A DNA stretch of 64,000 nucleotides from Fragilaria crotonensis (GCA_022925895.1 JAKSYS010000100.1:1-64000), one strand, 5' to 3'; positions 1 to 10,691 are shown, numbered from the stretch's first letter. A program made the numbers and translations. Notes: generated by a model not told the origin, from the sequence alone.

Positions 1-15
1 TGTTTGCAAGCCAAA

Positions 16-2805
16 ATGAGATGGCGACTGACCTGTCCACGACCAGGAAATGAAGGTAGCATGGGATCTTCAGCCGGTGAAAATGGTCATGCTTTCACGC
101 CGAAAACAAGTAATGTATGCGCAGGAAGGGTTGCCTTTGTTCTGTGTCTAATGGCGACGGCAGTTATCCTTGGCTTTCTCGCACACATTTCCATAGCCAG
201 GTCAGAGGAAGGTTTGGCAACCGCTCAATACGATGCCCTCGCCGATCAATACGATTCGATTGCTGACCGAGCACTGGTTGCTGCATTAGGAATCAACTTG
301 CGGAAACGCTTGGGAACAATCAGCCTTGCAACCATCCTTTCGTTTTCTTCTCCTGACGCGGACGCTTGGCCATTCGTAACTCTTCCTGGATACGAAAACA
401 TTACTTCAAACTTGATTAAAACTTCCTCGGGCAGGGAAATGGGCGTAGCTCCGATTGTCACGCCTGACCAACTGTCAGATTTCGAGGATTTCGCATATGA
501 CTTCTTCGAGAACAAGCATCGTCCTCCGTTTCCTAATGGAACTGGAATGAGTTCCTTCGGCAAAGGAATTTGGGGAATGGATCTCAACCTGAATACGTCT
601 GACCATCGATATCGAATTACAAACGCAACTCGAAATTACGATACCCCAAACATGGTGTTTCTACCACTTTTGCAGCATAACGCTGGTCCGCATCGAGCCC
701 TCATACTTGACGTGCGCTTTGAAGAGATGAGAGGGAAAACGTTTGATCGGATTGTCGAATGCGCACAAAAGCGGGTGGAATCTGGAGAATTCGTGGAGTG
801 TGGAGCACTGACTCCCACGATATATCTCGCGATACAGAATGTATCCGACGGTCCAGCCGCTCTCGTTATGCAACCCATCTTTCCTGCCAACAACCTGACG
901 ACGGTGAGTGTCGTGATATTCATTCTTTATACATGTCTTTATCCACCGAGTCTAACATTGCTTTGTTGTTCCCCAACGATAGATGACGGCAGTGGTAACG
1001 TCGTCCATAGTTTGGAAAGAGGTACTTCAGGACGTTTTTAGCAGAGACGTCCAAGGAATTGATTGCATTCTTCAAAGTGACTTGGATGTATATACATACA
1101 CCATTATAGATGGTGTTGCGCACTACGTTGGCGAAGGAGATCTACACCAGCGGGAATACGACAGCTATCGCCGAGCAGTTACTCTCACTCCAGAAGAGTA
1201 TTTCTCGAGCTTGTCGTCCAACTATACTCTCACCCTGTACCCTACTCTCGAATTCTACAAGGTCTACAACACCCACAATGCAATATTTGTCGCTCTCGGA
1301 GCCGTCGGCATTATCGTTTTTGTTTCCTTCCTATTCTGCCTCTACGACAGTTGCGTTCGCCGAGACATCACCGCGAAGGCTCAGCTGTTGGACGCCAAGC
1401 GGGCCTTTGTCCGCTTTGTGTCTCACGAGGTGCGCACGCCATTGAACTCGGTGTGCATGGGTTTGGCGCTGATGCAAGACGAGATTGCCAAGAGTGTGGG
1501 CTGTAAATCAGTCGATCAGTTGGTTGCCAAGGCAAAGGAGGATGAAAAACACCCAGAAGCAACCAGCGGTAATAGCGGTCCTCTAGCGTGTTTCCGATTG
1601 TCTCAGGAGATCCATACCAACGTCCTTCGATCGGTTGGTGTGCTCAATGACCTGCTTAACTATGACAAAATCGAAATGGGAAATCTTACATTGGAGCTCA
1701 CTGTCATTCCATTTCAGGATCTCGTGGAGAGCACAGTGAAGGAATTTGCTGTCGCCGCTTCGCAAAAGAAGCTTGCGATGACTGTTGACTTTGACCAAGT
1801 CGATAACGATCTGAAGGCTGCGCAAGCGAGTAATCCTTTTGATGGTCCCGCGAGCTCGCGTGATTGTCGAACGGTTGGCGATGAAATTCGACTTCGACAG
1901 GTGATGCGGATTTGCTCTCCAATGCCATCAAGTTCACACCAGAGAGTGGCGAGATTCGTGTGAGCGCATCGTGGGTCCACGCGTGTGGTACCAAGGAACC
2001 ACGAACCTTGAGCAAGTTTACTCTGAGTAACGGAGTCGAGCTGTCCGCACCTCGATGTGGTTGGTTGAAAGTTAGTGTAGTTGATTCCGGTGCTGGTATG
2101 ACGGCCGACCAGGTGTCGAAAGTATTTGGCGTCGGAGTTCAGTTCAACGCGAACGAGCTTCAAGGTGGAAACGGCACCGGGCTGGGATTGCATATCGCCA
2201 AGGGTATAATGGAGCAACACGGAGGCACTCTAAATGTCTCTTCAGAAGGAATTGGACACGGTAGCACCTTCACGTTAAAGATTCCCATCCACAATGTTCC
2301 TCCGGAAAATGACAAGTCTGCTTCCCTCGACAACACCGAGCGAAGAAGATCTCTTAGTGTGACTGTGCCGACCGATTTTGAAGCGTCTCCTCTGAAGATT
2401 CTGATAGTGGATGATGCCGCTATGAATCGAAAGCTGCTCGCTCGTTTATTGCGAAATCATGGCCATCAATGTGACGAAGCTGAGGACGGGGACGTTGCCG
2501 TCCGATTGGTGAAACAAGGTATGGACGACTCTCAACCATACGATACCGTCCTTCTCGACAACGAAATGCCAGTGATGGATGGCCCTACAGCGGCCGAGCA
2601 AATGCGTCAGATCGGGAGTGACGTGTTCATTGTGGGTATTACGGGGAATCTTTTGCCCGAGGACGTGGCGCACTTCAAAGAGAAGGGTGCCAATGCTGTT
2701 CTGCCCAAGCCATTCAAGCTGTCCGATTTGGAGAGTTTGTGGGTGGAATACGATGTTCACAAAGGAATGGACAGTCAAGGATTCATTGACGGAAGTGGTT
2801 GTTAG
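16..2805 (+). CDS. Hybrid sensor histidine kinase, copy 1 (one intron, one apparent 1-bp frameshift)
   Basis: Membrane-bound two-component hybrid kinase. Exon 1 (first ATG at 16; the frame is open to the window edge) has an N-terminal membrane segment (VAFVLCLMATAVILGFL) and a long extracytoplasmic sensor region. Exon 2 starts at 983 in phase 0. A second membrane segment (AIFVALGAVGIIVFVSFLF) precedes the HisKA H-box FVSHEVRTPLN. HATPase motifs follow (DSGAGM, GGNGTGLGL), then a C-terminal receiver with VDD, phospho-acceptor Asp in LLDNEMPVMDG and Lys in LPKPF. The reading frame changes at about 1908-1911, inside the ATPase N-box: the DNA reads GCGGATTTGC where the paralogue at 12721-15535 reads GCGAAATTTGC, so one base is missing. 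Either this copy is a recent pseudogene or the base is an assembly error. The sensed ligand is unknown. Confidence 0.85.
904..982 (+). other. Intron of hybrid kinase copy 1 (79 nt)
   Basis: Begins GTGAGTG and ends CGATAG. Removing it joins exon 1 (...NNLTT) to exon 2 (MTAVVTSS...) in phase 0. The paralogue has an intron of the same length at the same place but with different sequence, which supports the call. Confidence 0.85.
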
Positions 2806-2952
2806 CGCAGGATACCTCTCGATCTTCGAAGTTAGGGAACGCCACTGAATTATGATACGCATCGACATGGGCACCACGAGTTGCCACAACTTATAGTCAA
2901 AACATAATATGTTTAAATTTAGATTTCTTTCGCATCTGAATTAAGGTTCTCG

Positions 2953-5595
2953 TTAGAGATCCGATGTGCTGTAGTCTTTCGTAGCTCGTTGAGCAGCTAT
3001 CACACTGGAGATACTTATGGCGATCACCATGGCTGTCACGATTCCAACCTCTAATAAAACTGTCCATCCGGCATGTTCACGGCCTTGATTGTAGTGGTGT
3101 TGATGACCCGTACTGAAATGGAGAGGCACGAAGCTGACTCGTCGATATTGGTCCGTGTTGCTTCGATGTTCATTCTCGAGGCGGAAGAAGCCCCATATAG
3201 TTCGTCGCATGAGTTCGAGGCCCATTGTGACTGCTGACAAATACTGAGGAATTTCAAAGCGAGCCCCCGATTGCGGTGGAACCAACGTCAGCACCCACAT
3301 GAAGCGAAGCACAATATCCAACAGAATGACGCAATAGTATGTAGAACGATTGGGATACATCAAGCGCTGAGACAAGTAACCAAACTTCGCATCACCCAAG
3401 CCCCAATCCATAAAGACATCCCAAAAAAAGCTATACAATGACGACGACACGAACAGGGCCATCCAGAAGACCTGAAACCACTTGATCCCGTGCTCGTCGT
3501 GTTGCCTGTGCATCAAATACAAAGGGTGAAAAGCACCAAATAGAGTCACCGTCTGCGACATGGCATACTTCAACGCATTTGCGAGGTTTGGCATTCTCTT
3601 CCCTGTGTCGGTGTATCGTCTCAAGCATTGATTGAATCTTATCCAAAGCGGAAAGAGACAAATTAAGGGAATGAGAATGTTCTTATACCAGAGTGAGTTT
3701 TGCCAAATGTGCACGCTGGCTTGTTTGGAATCCTCACTTTTGAGAAAGTCGCCGGACAGCAGGAAACAGGCCGTCCATGCAAAGTCTTGGAAAACCTTAA
3801 TCATACTGGTGAAGACGTCAGCCATGTAGATCGTGAAAAATGTTGGAGATACAAAAGGAGCCATCAGCACGCTCCCAATCGTCCTCCACAAAGGCATTCG
3901 AATTCGAAGCGGGAAAATGAGGCATGATAGTGTGTAGAGCACAAGGATGGCTGGAAAGTAACCGGTTGGAAGCATGTTGGGAATGTCATGAGCTCCGGCT
4001 TTGTAGTAGAGCAGCATGAGCACTAGAAAGACCAAGGTTTCGTCCACAGCATCATTGAAGATTGAGATGGGACTGCGCACGGTTTTTGGGTTCAAATCGA
4101 AGAGAAAAATGTAATTGACCCGGAAGCGCGTCCAGATATAGACTGAAACACCCCAGAACCAGTGCAGCATCAGTAAGCCGCCACATCCCCGAAAGACCGG
4201 AAATGCAATGCGGCCGCCAATGGTACTGTTTCCATCCCTGACTAATCCCCAGATGCAATCCCAGCAGACCCATAAAGTGAGTATGGCGCACATACCCAAG
4301 CGATATCCCAGTCGAAGTTGCGACCAATCCATTTGGAGACCGTCGCCTCGTTTGGGCAACAATTGTGCTGTCGCTTCTCGAACGTTGCCTTCGCAAAACC
4401 AATCGGCATACACCTTTTCCAATCTTGTTTCCAAGGCTTCCACTTCCTTGCCCTCATTACAAATATTTGCGTCCTTCAGAACATTTTTGTATTTTCTCTC
4501 TTGATCAGGACAAAGTTTGTCGAATTTCTTGCCGATCTTCACAAACCCAGTGTAATTCATGATCGCAAAGTTGTGCAGGAACTTGCACATTCGGTATTGA
4601 TCTCCCAGTGCTCGTTGAATAGACTCCGATTCTCGCAATTGGGCCATGAGAGGATCATCCTCGGCATAAACATCATCTTGTTCTTCATCCTGCAATAATT
4701 TCGCGACCTTCTTCTTTATCAACAGGGGCGGGGTTCGGTCAAGAGGATAACTGCGCTGTCGTTGATGGGGTGGCCGTTGGTGTGAGGAGTGTGGGCTATG
4801 CGAGTGCTGATGATTCACCATGGATTTCAATTGCGTCAATTGTGTCACAACAAGTTCAGCAACGGATCGTCGAACTCGGTGTGTTTTCCTGGTTTCGGCC
4901 GCGACAACGGGCCCATCGACGCTGTCCACCAAGACCGTCAAACGCTTATCCAATTCTTCAGCCTTTTTAATGTAAAATTGGTTTACCTTGGCAACCTCCT
5001 TGACAAGTTCCTCTTGGCCTTGAATGCGCAACTCGTCAATTCGTTTCAATTGATCTCGATACTGCTTTTGATATCGAGCAGTGGGAAGATATCCAGATGC
5101 GACACCGGCCAGTGTGGTAGCAAACGAGGAGGTGGAACCTCCTTCCGCTCCAGTGCCATCAGCGGAAAACAACGAAACCTCACTATCAAAAGTACGTCCG
5201 TAACTGCTACCCATTGAATTTGAGGTCAACAGGGGTTGTTCTTCGGGATTGACAGATCTCTCGGAAATCGCGACGAGCGGAAGCGTAGGATCAGCTATGC
5301 TTGTTGAAGTTTCCTCTGGAGGAGGTGGTGGTATTGCTGATATTCCTGGTGTGTCCTTGTTCTGAAAGTTTGCAAAACGCAGTCGAGCCGACAACGATGA
5401 TGTCCCTTCAAACTTGGGTACAAAGTCTTGGCTCACCTCGTCTGCTAAATCGGGTTTACGTTGATGGAGTTCCTCCTTTTTCTTCATGGCTGACTTGAGC
5501 TTATCCAGAATTGCTTTTAGTTTTTCGTAGTCAATGTATTCGTCGGCCCAATCGGCGACCTTATTGTCTTCGAGCTTCAATCCGAACTCGACCAT
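2953..5595 (-). CDS. XPR1: SPX-EXS domain phosphate exporter (XPR1/SYG1/PHO1 family)
   Basis: 880 aa, no intron visible. The N-terminus MVEFGLKLEDNKVADWADEY with a tyrosine/lysine-rich first helix is a typical SPX start. The SPX core ends with NYTGFVKIGKKFDKL, the lysine cluster that binds inositol pyrophosphates in this family. The region in between holds an acidic, serine- and His-rich linker. The C-terminal half has many hydrophobic segments and the EXS signature RRTIWGFFRLENEH near residue 800. Family members export inorganic phosphate from the cytosol and are regulated through SPX; here that role is inferred. Its stop lies about 150 bp from the stop of kinase copy 1, tail to tail. The start ATG (5593-5595) fits the conserved SPX N-terminus. 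Confidence 0.93.
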   Translation of the reverse strand: MVEFGLKLEDNKVADWADEYIDYEKLKAILDKLKSAMKKKEELHQRKPDLADEVSQDFVPKFEGTSSLSARLRFANFQNKDTPGISAIPPPPPEETSTSIADPTLPLVAISERSVNPEEQPLLTSNSMGSSYGRTFDSEVSLFSADGTGAEGGSTSSFATTLAGVASGYLPTARYQKQYRDQLKRIDELRIQGQEELVKEVAKVNQFYIKKAEELDKRLTVLVDSVDGPVVAAETRKTHRVRRSVAELVVTQLTQLKSMVNHQHSHSPHSSHQRPPHQRQRSYPLDRTPPLLIKKKVAKLLQDEEQDDVYAEDDPLMAQLRESESIQRALGDQYRMCKFLHNFAIMNYTGFVKIGKKFDKLCPDQERKYKNVLKDANICNEGKEVEALETRLEKVYADWFCEGNVREATAQLLPKRGDGLQMDWSQLRLGYRLGMCAILTLWVCWDCIWGLVRDGNSTIGGRIAFPVFRGCGGLLMLHWFWGVSVYIWTRFRVNYIFLFDLNPKTVRSPISIFNDAVDETLVFLVLMLLYYKAGAHDIPNMLPTGYFPAILVLYTLSCLIFPLRIRMPLWRTIGSVLMAPFVSPTFFTIYMADVFTSMIKVFQDFAWTACFLLSGDFLKSEDSKQASVHIWQNSLWYKNILIPLICLFPLWIRFNQCLRRYTDTGKRMPNLANALKYAMSQTVTLFGAFHPLYLMHRQHDEHGIKWFQVFWMALFVSSSLYSFFWDVFMDWGLGDAKFGYLSQRLMYPNRSTYYCVILLDIVLRFMWVLTLVPPQSGARFEIPQYLSAVTMGLELMRRTIWGFFRLENEHRSNTDQYRRVSFVPLHFSTGHQHHYNQGREHAGWTVLLEVGIVTAMVIAISISSVIAAQRATKDYSTSDL

Positions 5596-6067
5596 GATGT
5601 GACGGTTCCGATTGGCGATACAAGTACCTGGTACAACAGTCTCGAGACGACGGCTACAATGGTGCTAACTGCTTGATTCGATGGAAATGAGAGACAATTT
5701 GATATCCACAAATTGATGAATCTAAAGGTGTTGTCGACGCGTTCCTCTGTTACCGTGCGTGACAGGCTCGTCGAATTCGGAAAAAATATGTATGGTGCGC
5801 AGAGTCTGAAGTACTCGGAGTATGTTGATAACATCAAGGATGCGGGCTGTTCTGTGAGTCAAAGCCATCGAACAGACCTGAAACAATTCTGGGATCACGT
5901 TTTGTGATTTCGACGTGGACGATGTCAAGCCGGTGACGTAATTCCTCATACACATAGCCAGTAGAAGGACAGGTAAACGAGAAATTTAGTGATCTTTACC
6001 CTTAAGTCTAACAGTCATTCACCGCCCCTTGGACTTCATGGGTGTATTAGAAAAATGTGAATGACAA
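5596..6067. other. Intergenic 5' region of the SPX-EXS gene
   Basis: About 470 bp between the SPX-EXS start and the left end of the Harbinger element. It should contain the SPX-EXS promoter. Only short unconvincing ORFs are present. Confidence 0.5.
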
Positions 6068-6074
6068 CCGGGCT

Positions 6075-6161
6075 AAAGGAAATCCTTTAGAGATTTCTTT
6101 TAGCTTTGACTCAGAACCGGTTCTGAGTCATGCTAAGGGAAATCTCTAAAGGATTTCCTTT
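6075..6161. repeat. Long imperfect palindrome at the left end of the Harbinger element
   Basis: The arms 6075-6118 and 6119-6161 are inverted copies with a few mismatches and one small indel. The central 22 bp (6108-6129, half-site GACTCAGAACC) are a perfect palindrome. The arms include the terminal repeat core, so the end could fold as a hairpin of about 43 bp. It may serve as transposase binding sites. No equivalent full hairpin is seen at the right end, which has only two of the motifs. Confidence 0.85.
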
Positions 6162-6406
6162 CAAAGTTAACTGAAATTTGCCGAAATATGCCGACTTAAG
6201 GGATACGATTTCCCTTAGAGATTTCCCTTAGCTCAATTGTCTTCCACGTGTTTGTTTTGTCGTTCTTGTACTCCACGTGTTACTTTATTTTAGTGCAGCA
6301 CCTGTAGAGCCAGTACAAAATAGACTTCCGAATAGGAAGGGCGGCAAACAAGCATCAACACAGCAAGGAGCTATTTCAAAACATATCTATTGCTGAAGCC
6401 AACATC

Positions 6407-7369
6407 ATGGAAGAACAAGAAGGAGCACAAGAACCACAGCAGCATGTGCCTCCTCCACCACAAGTGGAACAGGCACCTGCAATGGTGCTGACAAGCACTA
6501 TCAGAACACGCCTCAAATGGCACCCCATTTCCATGAGGCTGGAAGGCAGTGCCGGCGGATCATCTAAAGTCATACATCCATTTCTGATTCATCATCGTGA
6601 TAATTGGATGGATGATATGCTGGTGCGTACACTGATGGTAGAACAACCATTTGCTGCATCATTTGGGAAGGCAGGGTTGGCATGGAAGGAATTTGCTTTT
6701 GGCCTCAGCCTTACAGAAGATCCCGACGGACATCTCATATACGGGCAGATAGGAATCAGTGATAAGGCAGCAAAGAAACGGTGCGAAGAGCTGATGGCAT
6801 ACGTTAAGAAACGACAAAGCGAGGTTCCCTTTCAAACTGGGTGCGATGATCAAGCACCGGCAACAGCGCTCGAGCATGCGCTCGATGATTTGTATGAAAT
6901 ATACACCGAGAAACTCAGTAGTACAAAGATTGCGAGCACATCAGTAGCTGCACAAAAAACTGCAGACAAGGCAAATGCTCAAACCATCAGAGACTCATCA
7001 CTTGGATTGCTAACCCCTCAAGACAAGACCAAGTTAAAGGAAGGAACATCCAACTCTAGCGGAGGTAGTGCTGCTGGTACAGCTAGTAGTGCCAGGAAGA
7101 GAAATTCAAGCATGGTTGTTGACATGATGGAGAATGCCAGTGAGCGATTGACATATCGGCGTGAGAGTCATGTTGCAAAGGAGGCTAGGAGAAGAGAAAA
7201 ACAAGTGTCAAAGGCGCTGGAGCGGGAGAGAGAGTTTAACTTTAAAGTAGAGGAGGCAAAAAAAGCGAGTGAATTACAGAAGATGCAATTGGAGATAAAT
7301 GTTGAAATGCTTCGATTTCTTCGGTCACAGAAGGAAAAGGAAGGTAAGGACAACAGCAAAGAAGAATGA
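6407..7369 (+). CDS. Harbinger Myb/SANT-like DNA-binding protein
   Basis: 320 aa. After a glutamine/proline-rich N-terminus there is a SANT/trihelix-like region (NWMDDMLVRTL ... LAWKEFAFGLSL ... ISDKAAKKRCEELMAYVKK, residues about 65-150) in which conserved tryptophans precede the recognition helix. The C-terminal third is a charged coiled coil (KEARRREKQVSKALERERE). In PIF/Harbinger elements the second protein recognises the subterminal repeats and helps import the transposase into the nucleus; that role is taken from the family. It lies convergent with the transposase inside the same terminal repeats. Confidence 0.75.
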   Translation: MEEQEGAQEPQQHVPPPPQVEQAPAMVLTSTIRTRLKWHPISMRLEGSAGGSSKVIHPFLIHHRDNWMDDMLVRTLMVEQPFAASFGKAGLAWKEFAFGLSLTEDPDGHLIYGQIGISDKAAKKRCEELMAYVKKRQSEVPFQTGCDDQAPATALEHALDDLYEIYTEKLSSTKIASTSVAAQKTADKANAQTIRDSSLGLLTPQDKTKLKEGTSNSSGGSAAGTASSARKRNSSMVVDMMENASERLTYRRESHVAKEARRREKQVSKALEREREFNFKVEEAKKASELQKMQLEINVEMLRFLRSQKEKEGKDNSKEE

Positions 7370-7576
7370 TTGGGAAATAGGATAAAAAGCAGGTTACTAA
7401 CAAGAAGATTCAGTCTTTCTTTTCAATATCAATAAGCATCGACTAGGGCCTGAGGGTCTAAGCGTGACAACCTAATCGAGTTTTGTGGACTTGTTTTGTT
7501 TTTGATTTCAACAAATTTGAACTCAGCATCAACATCTACATCTCAAGAACCATAACACGTCAAACTCGCTGACATT

Positions 7577-8136
7577 GTCCTGTGCTGGTTTGTTGTATGA
7601 ACAACGCAGCCATGAAGTTTGGTTGCGATAGATACGAGGCTTGGCTGTCAACGAAATGTGTTTGTATCGTGACACGAGATTTTTTTGCTCAAATCGAATT
7701 ACTCAAGACTCAGCATGGGCGTCTATACCTCAAGAACGACGGCACTTGCAACTGTAAGACTTCGTCCTGTGCTTGATGGATGTATTAACAACGCAGTCGC
7801 GAAGTTTGGTTGCGATAGGTACGAGGCTTGGCTGTCAACGAAATGTGTTTGTGTCGTGATTCTTGATTTTTTTGCTCAAATCGAATTACTCAAGACACAG
7901 CATGGGCGTCCATATCTCAAGAACAACGGCACTTGTAACTGTAAGATTTCGTCCTGTGCTGGTTTGTTGTACGAACAACGCAGTCGCGAAGTTTGGTTGC
8001 GATAGATACGAGGCTTGGCTGTCAACGAAATGTGTTTGTATCGTGACACGAGATTTTTTACTCGAATCGAATTACTCAAGACACAGCATGGACGTCCATA
8101 TCTCAAGAACGGCAGCCGTTTAAGCTACTAGACTTT
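7577..8136. repeat. Tandem repeat, three units of about 187 bp, inside the Harbinger element
   Basis: Units start at 7577, 7764 and 7951 (each opening GTCCTGTGCT), with a partial fourth start at 8137. Period is 187, 187 and 186 bp with a few per cent divergence. The array fills the space between the two convergent transposon genes. The small ORFs running through it repeat each other and are not credible genes. Confidence 0.9.
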
Positions 8137-8220
8137 GTCCCATGCTAGCCAGTTATATAAACAAGACACCTACAACATCTCATATAGGTTTCACTTATTT
8201 GAGGACTTCCTTTGCATTAT

Positions 8221-9510
8221 TTAAAAGTTGTCAATAAGAGAAAGGTATTCATCGAGAGTCATGGTCTCGCAAGCAAAGTACTCCATAGTCTGGTTGCCAT
8301 AGAAACATGTTCTCAGGTTTACCAAGAATGCTGCTATTATGTAGTATTCTGCAATCGGACTCTTGAACACCATCATTGCTGCTGTGAAATCCAGGAACGC
8401 CCAGTTTGTGGTGATGTTTGCAAATCCCCATTCAACAACTTCCCGCACTTTAGACATTTGGGTGTTCCATGCAGCCTGCGGAGAGCCTCGGGGTGGATTT
8501 CTGTAGCCGCCAAATACATACATAGACTGTGGATAGGCGGGATCCCCATACAGGGAGTATACAACCTCGCCACCAAGAGGATGTTGTTGACGATTACGAG
8601 GCTCCGGCATGAAGGCACGGAGTCGCTCCATAAGTCCACTCCTGGCAAGCATGTATGAATCATGCCGATTTCCAGTTATTGGACCATACATGCATGCAAA
8701 CAAACCATCTGGGGTTACAATGGATTGGAACTTAATCCCGTGGCATCGTTTGTGCCCACTGTAGAGCAACTTTTGAAAGTAGGAAGGCCGACACGTCTTC
8801 CTCAAGGTTCCGTCTATGAAGCCCCACACTGTCGCCACTAAGCCACACTTATTGAAGATTCGGTTGGCATAATATGGCATCTTGTGATGAAAGATTCTAG
8901 GATTGTCAAGGTAGAGTATTGCAAGGGAATGCATTGCATCAACCATAGCCTTTATCCCAGAAGAAATCTTGGATCGCCGTATCCCAAAGAACCCCTCCAT
9001 TTCCTTTCTAATACGTCGAGGCCTTGAGAAACGATAAAAAACCATGAGAAGTAGAGTCTCATAGGGGCAAGAATACCGGCCATCATCAAATGTAATAGCA
9101 TTCTTGCTTCCAATGAGGTATGGCTGAAGTCGGGGCCAGAGCTTGTCGGCAATTTCCTGCAAGTGCTTCTTTCTGAATCGAAAATGGAAAATAGAGTCAT
9201 CTTCAGATAAATCATCAACAAGCAGCCTTTTACCCTGCCACTCAATAGATTCATCTTCCATGCCGCCTTCAATGTCATTGTATAGCTCACTGACAGCCTG
9301 CAGTGCTGTTGCTAATTCATCGGACAGTGTAGTGCTGTTGGAACTGCTGCTACCGCTGCTGGTGGTGCTGCTGTTGCTGGATTCACTGCTGGAGCTGGTC
9401 CCATTTGAGCTACTCCCATCTGACATTTCTTCCATAAGTGCAGCAGCATACACTGACATTGCTAGCATTTGCCTGTGCTCAAGGACAGAGCCCCAACGTC
9501 GAAATGACAT
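8221..9510 (-). CDS. HARBI1-like DDE transposase
   Basis: 429 aa, intact. The N-terminus is a serine/threonine-rich low-complexity stretch (residues about 30-65). The DDE_Tnp_4 catalytic core is clear: Asp233 in GFIDGT, Asp284 in TGNRHDSY and Glu360 in VVEWGF. The family motif YGDPAYP lies between the second and third. The protein would cut and paste the surrounding element. It is convergent with the Myb-like gene and its start lies about 200 bp from the right terminal repeat. Confidence 0.92.
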   Translation of the reverse strand: MSFRRWGSVLEHRQMLAMSVYAAALMEEMSDGSSSNGTSSSSESSNSSTTSSGSSSSNSTTLSDELATALQAVSELYNDIEGGMEDESIEWQGKRLLVDDLSEDDSIFHFRFRKKHLQEIADKLWPRLQPYLIGSKNAITFDDGRYSCPYETLLLMVFYRFSRPRRIRKEMEGFFGIRRSKISSGIKAMVDAMHSLAILYLDNPRIFHHKMPYYANRIFNKCGLVATVWGFIDGTLRKTCRPSYFQKLLYSGHKRCHGIKFQSIVTPDGLFACMYGPITGNRHDSYMLARSGLMERLRAFMPEPRNRQQHPLGGEVVYSLYGDPAYPQSMYVFGGYRNPPRGSPQAAWNTQMSKVREVVEWGFANITTNWAFLDFTAAMMVFKSPIAEYYIIAAFLVNLRTCFYGNQTMEYFACETMTLDEYLSLIDNF

Positions 9511-9729
9511 GCTGTTGTCTGATCACGTTGTGAGTGAGTTTTGTGCCGATGAAGATTTAGCTTTGATGATCTGTCCGCTTGTCTGCATTTGTGGGAGAAT
9601 TGGAGTCAAGGGAAAAGTTGATGTGTCTGATCCTACCCGGATGATGTTTGCTAAAGGATATCCGTTAGAGATTTCCCTTAGCTCGGTTAAAAAGGGTTAC
9701 GGTTACTTAAGGGATTTCCTTTAGCCCGG

Positions 9730-10083
9730 AACTCTCTAATACTTCCATGTCATACATACCTGGTACTAGTACCGGTATAGGAGGAGTATGCCAACTATTT
9801 GCATTTTCAGAAAACGCTGTCACCCGACCGTTATGAAATATTACCTTGGTACGCCGTAACGCAATTAACGTATTCTATCAGTATTCTATCATACCATACA
9901 TAAACACATGCTATGCATACATAGTACCGAAGTACTAGTGCTGTACACTCTTGCTAGAGTACTGTACTGTGTACTCGGCTACTAGAGAGTATTCTCCACT
10001 CCCCATCAGCCATCAGACACTGCAGGTCATGGAGTACTGCTACCGGTGTCAGGACATCAAAACACCGACTCCAATCATCACTC
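9730..10083. other. Intergenic, GTAC-rich, 5' of the Sm-like gene
   Basis: About 350 bp dense in AGTAC/GTACT words (for example 9763-9778 and 9926-9980). It probably contains the Sm-like gene promoter. No ORF of note. Confidence 0.5.
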
Positions 10084-10602
10084 ATGTCCGAAGACAATGG
10101 CAAAGACAAAAAGAGAAACAACACCGCCACTAGTAAGAAGCAGAACCTGAATCCAGGCCGTCTCAATCCTTATAAGAGCCTTGCATCATATCTGAAGTAT
10201 CTCGAAGGTGAGGAACTGATCGTCGAACTGAAGAATGGATGTCAATTCACTGGCATCTTGCAGCACGCTGAGGAGCCGTCTATGAACCTGACTTTGGCGG
10301 TTCCTAATCGACAGTCCACCAGTACTAGTAGTACCGGTAGTGCAGTTGCGTCTATCAACCAAACTGGAGATACAAGTACCGGTACAGTTGACGCATCGAC
10401 ACAAATTGAAAGGCGAGAATGTGAACCAGAACAGCCGACATTAAAACCATCATCCGTTCCACAATTCCGTCCACTCCATTTGCGAGGACCAGCCATTCGG
10501 TACATTCATTTTACCGCTGACAACTACCTGGCGACGATACGTGCCAATCAAGATCGAGAACGGAGTGCCAAACAGAAGTACCAACGGGGGTTGCGCAAGT
10601 AA
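10084..10602 (+). CDS. Sm-like (LSM) RNA-binding protein with a split Sm fold
   Basis: 172 aa. Sm1 motif: LASYLKYLEGEELIVELKNG followed by the turn and EEPSMNLTL. Sm2 motif: LHLRGPAIRYIHF. The two are separated by about 75 residues of Ser/Thr/Gln-rich sequence, much longer than the usual loop. The C-terminus is basic (SAKQKYQRGLRK). Sm-fold proteins assemble in rings on uridine-rich RNA. The extended Sm2 and tail recall the LSM10-like/U7 type, but that subfamily assignment is tentative. The start ATG at 10084 precedes a Lys/Asn-rich N-terminus. The next gene starts 90 bp downstream on the same strand. Confidence 0.78.
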   Translation: MSEDNGKDKKRNNTATSKKQNLNPGRLNPYKSLASYLKYLEGEELIVELKNGCQFTGILQHAEEPSMNLTLAVPNRQSTSTSSTGSAVASINQTGDTSTGTVDASTQIERRECEPEQPTLKPSSVPQFRPLHLRGPAIRYIHFTADNYLATIRANQDRERSAKQKYQRGLRK

Positions 10603-10691
10603 AAACATAGTTTGATTGCAAACTCAAGACTTATACGCACTGCACGACACACACTGAGCGACGGACTGAGTGAGAGTAGTGTGAGCACTGC

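Larger units (their letters stand above)
6068..9729. mobile_element. PIF/Harbinger DNA transposon, apparently complete
   Basis: Bounded by an 18-bp perfect terminal inverted repeat, CCGGGCTAAAGGAAATCC at 6068-6085 and its complement at 9712-9729. It carries the two genes expected of an autonomous Harbinger: a Myb/SANT-like DNA-binding protein (plus strand) and a HARBI1-type DDE transposase (minus strand), in convergent orientation. Subterminal motifs such as TTAGAGATTTCCCTTAGCT recur near both ends (about 6209-6234 and 9664-9693). No clean 3-bp target duplication is visible; both flanks show only AA next to the repeat. Both ORFs are uninterrupted, so the element may be young and possibly active. 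Confidence 0.88.

Noticed and set aside
7582-8123. ORFs of 64-106 codons through the 187-bp tandem array
   Set aside because: They repeat one another because the DNA repeats; no sign of selection or start context.
9143-9724. 193-codon plus-strand ORF at the right end of the Harbinger element
   Set aside because: Antisense to the serine-rich N-terminus of the transposase; leucine/serine runs arise from the repeat codons.
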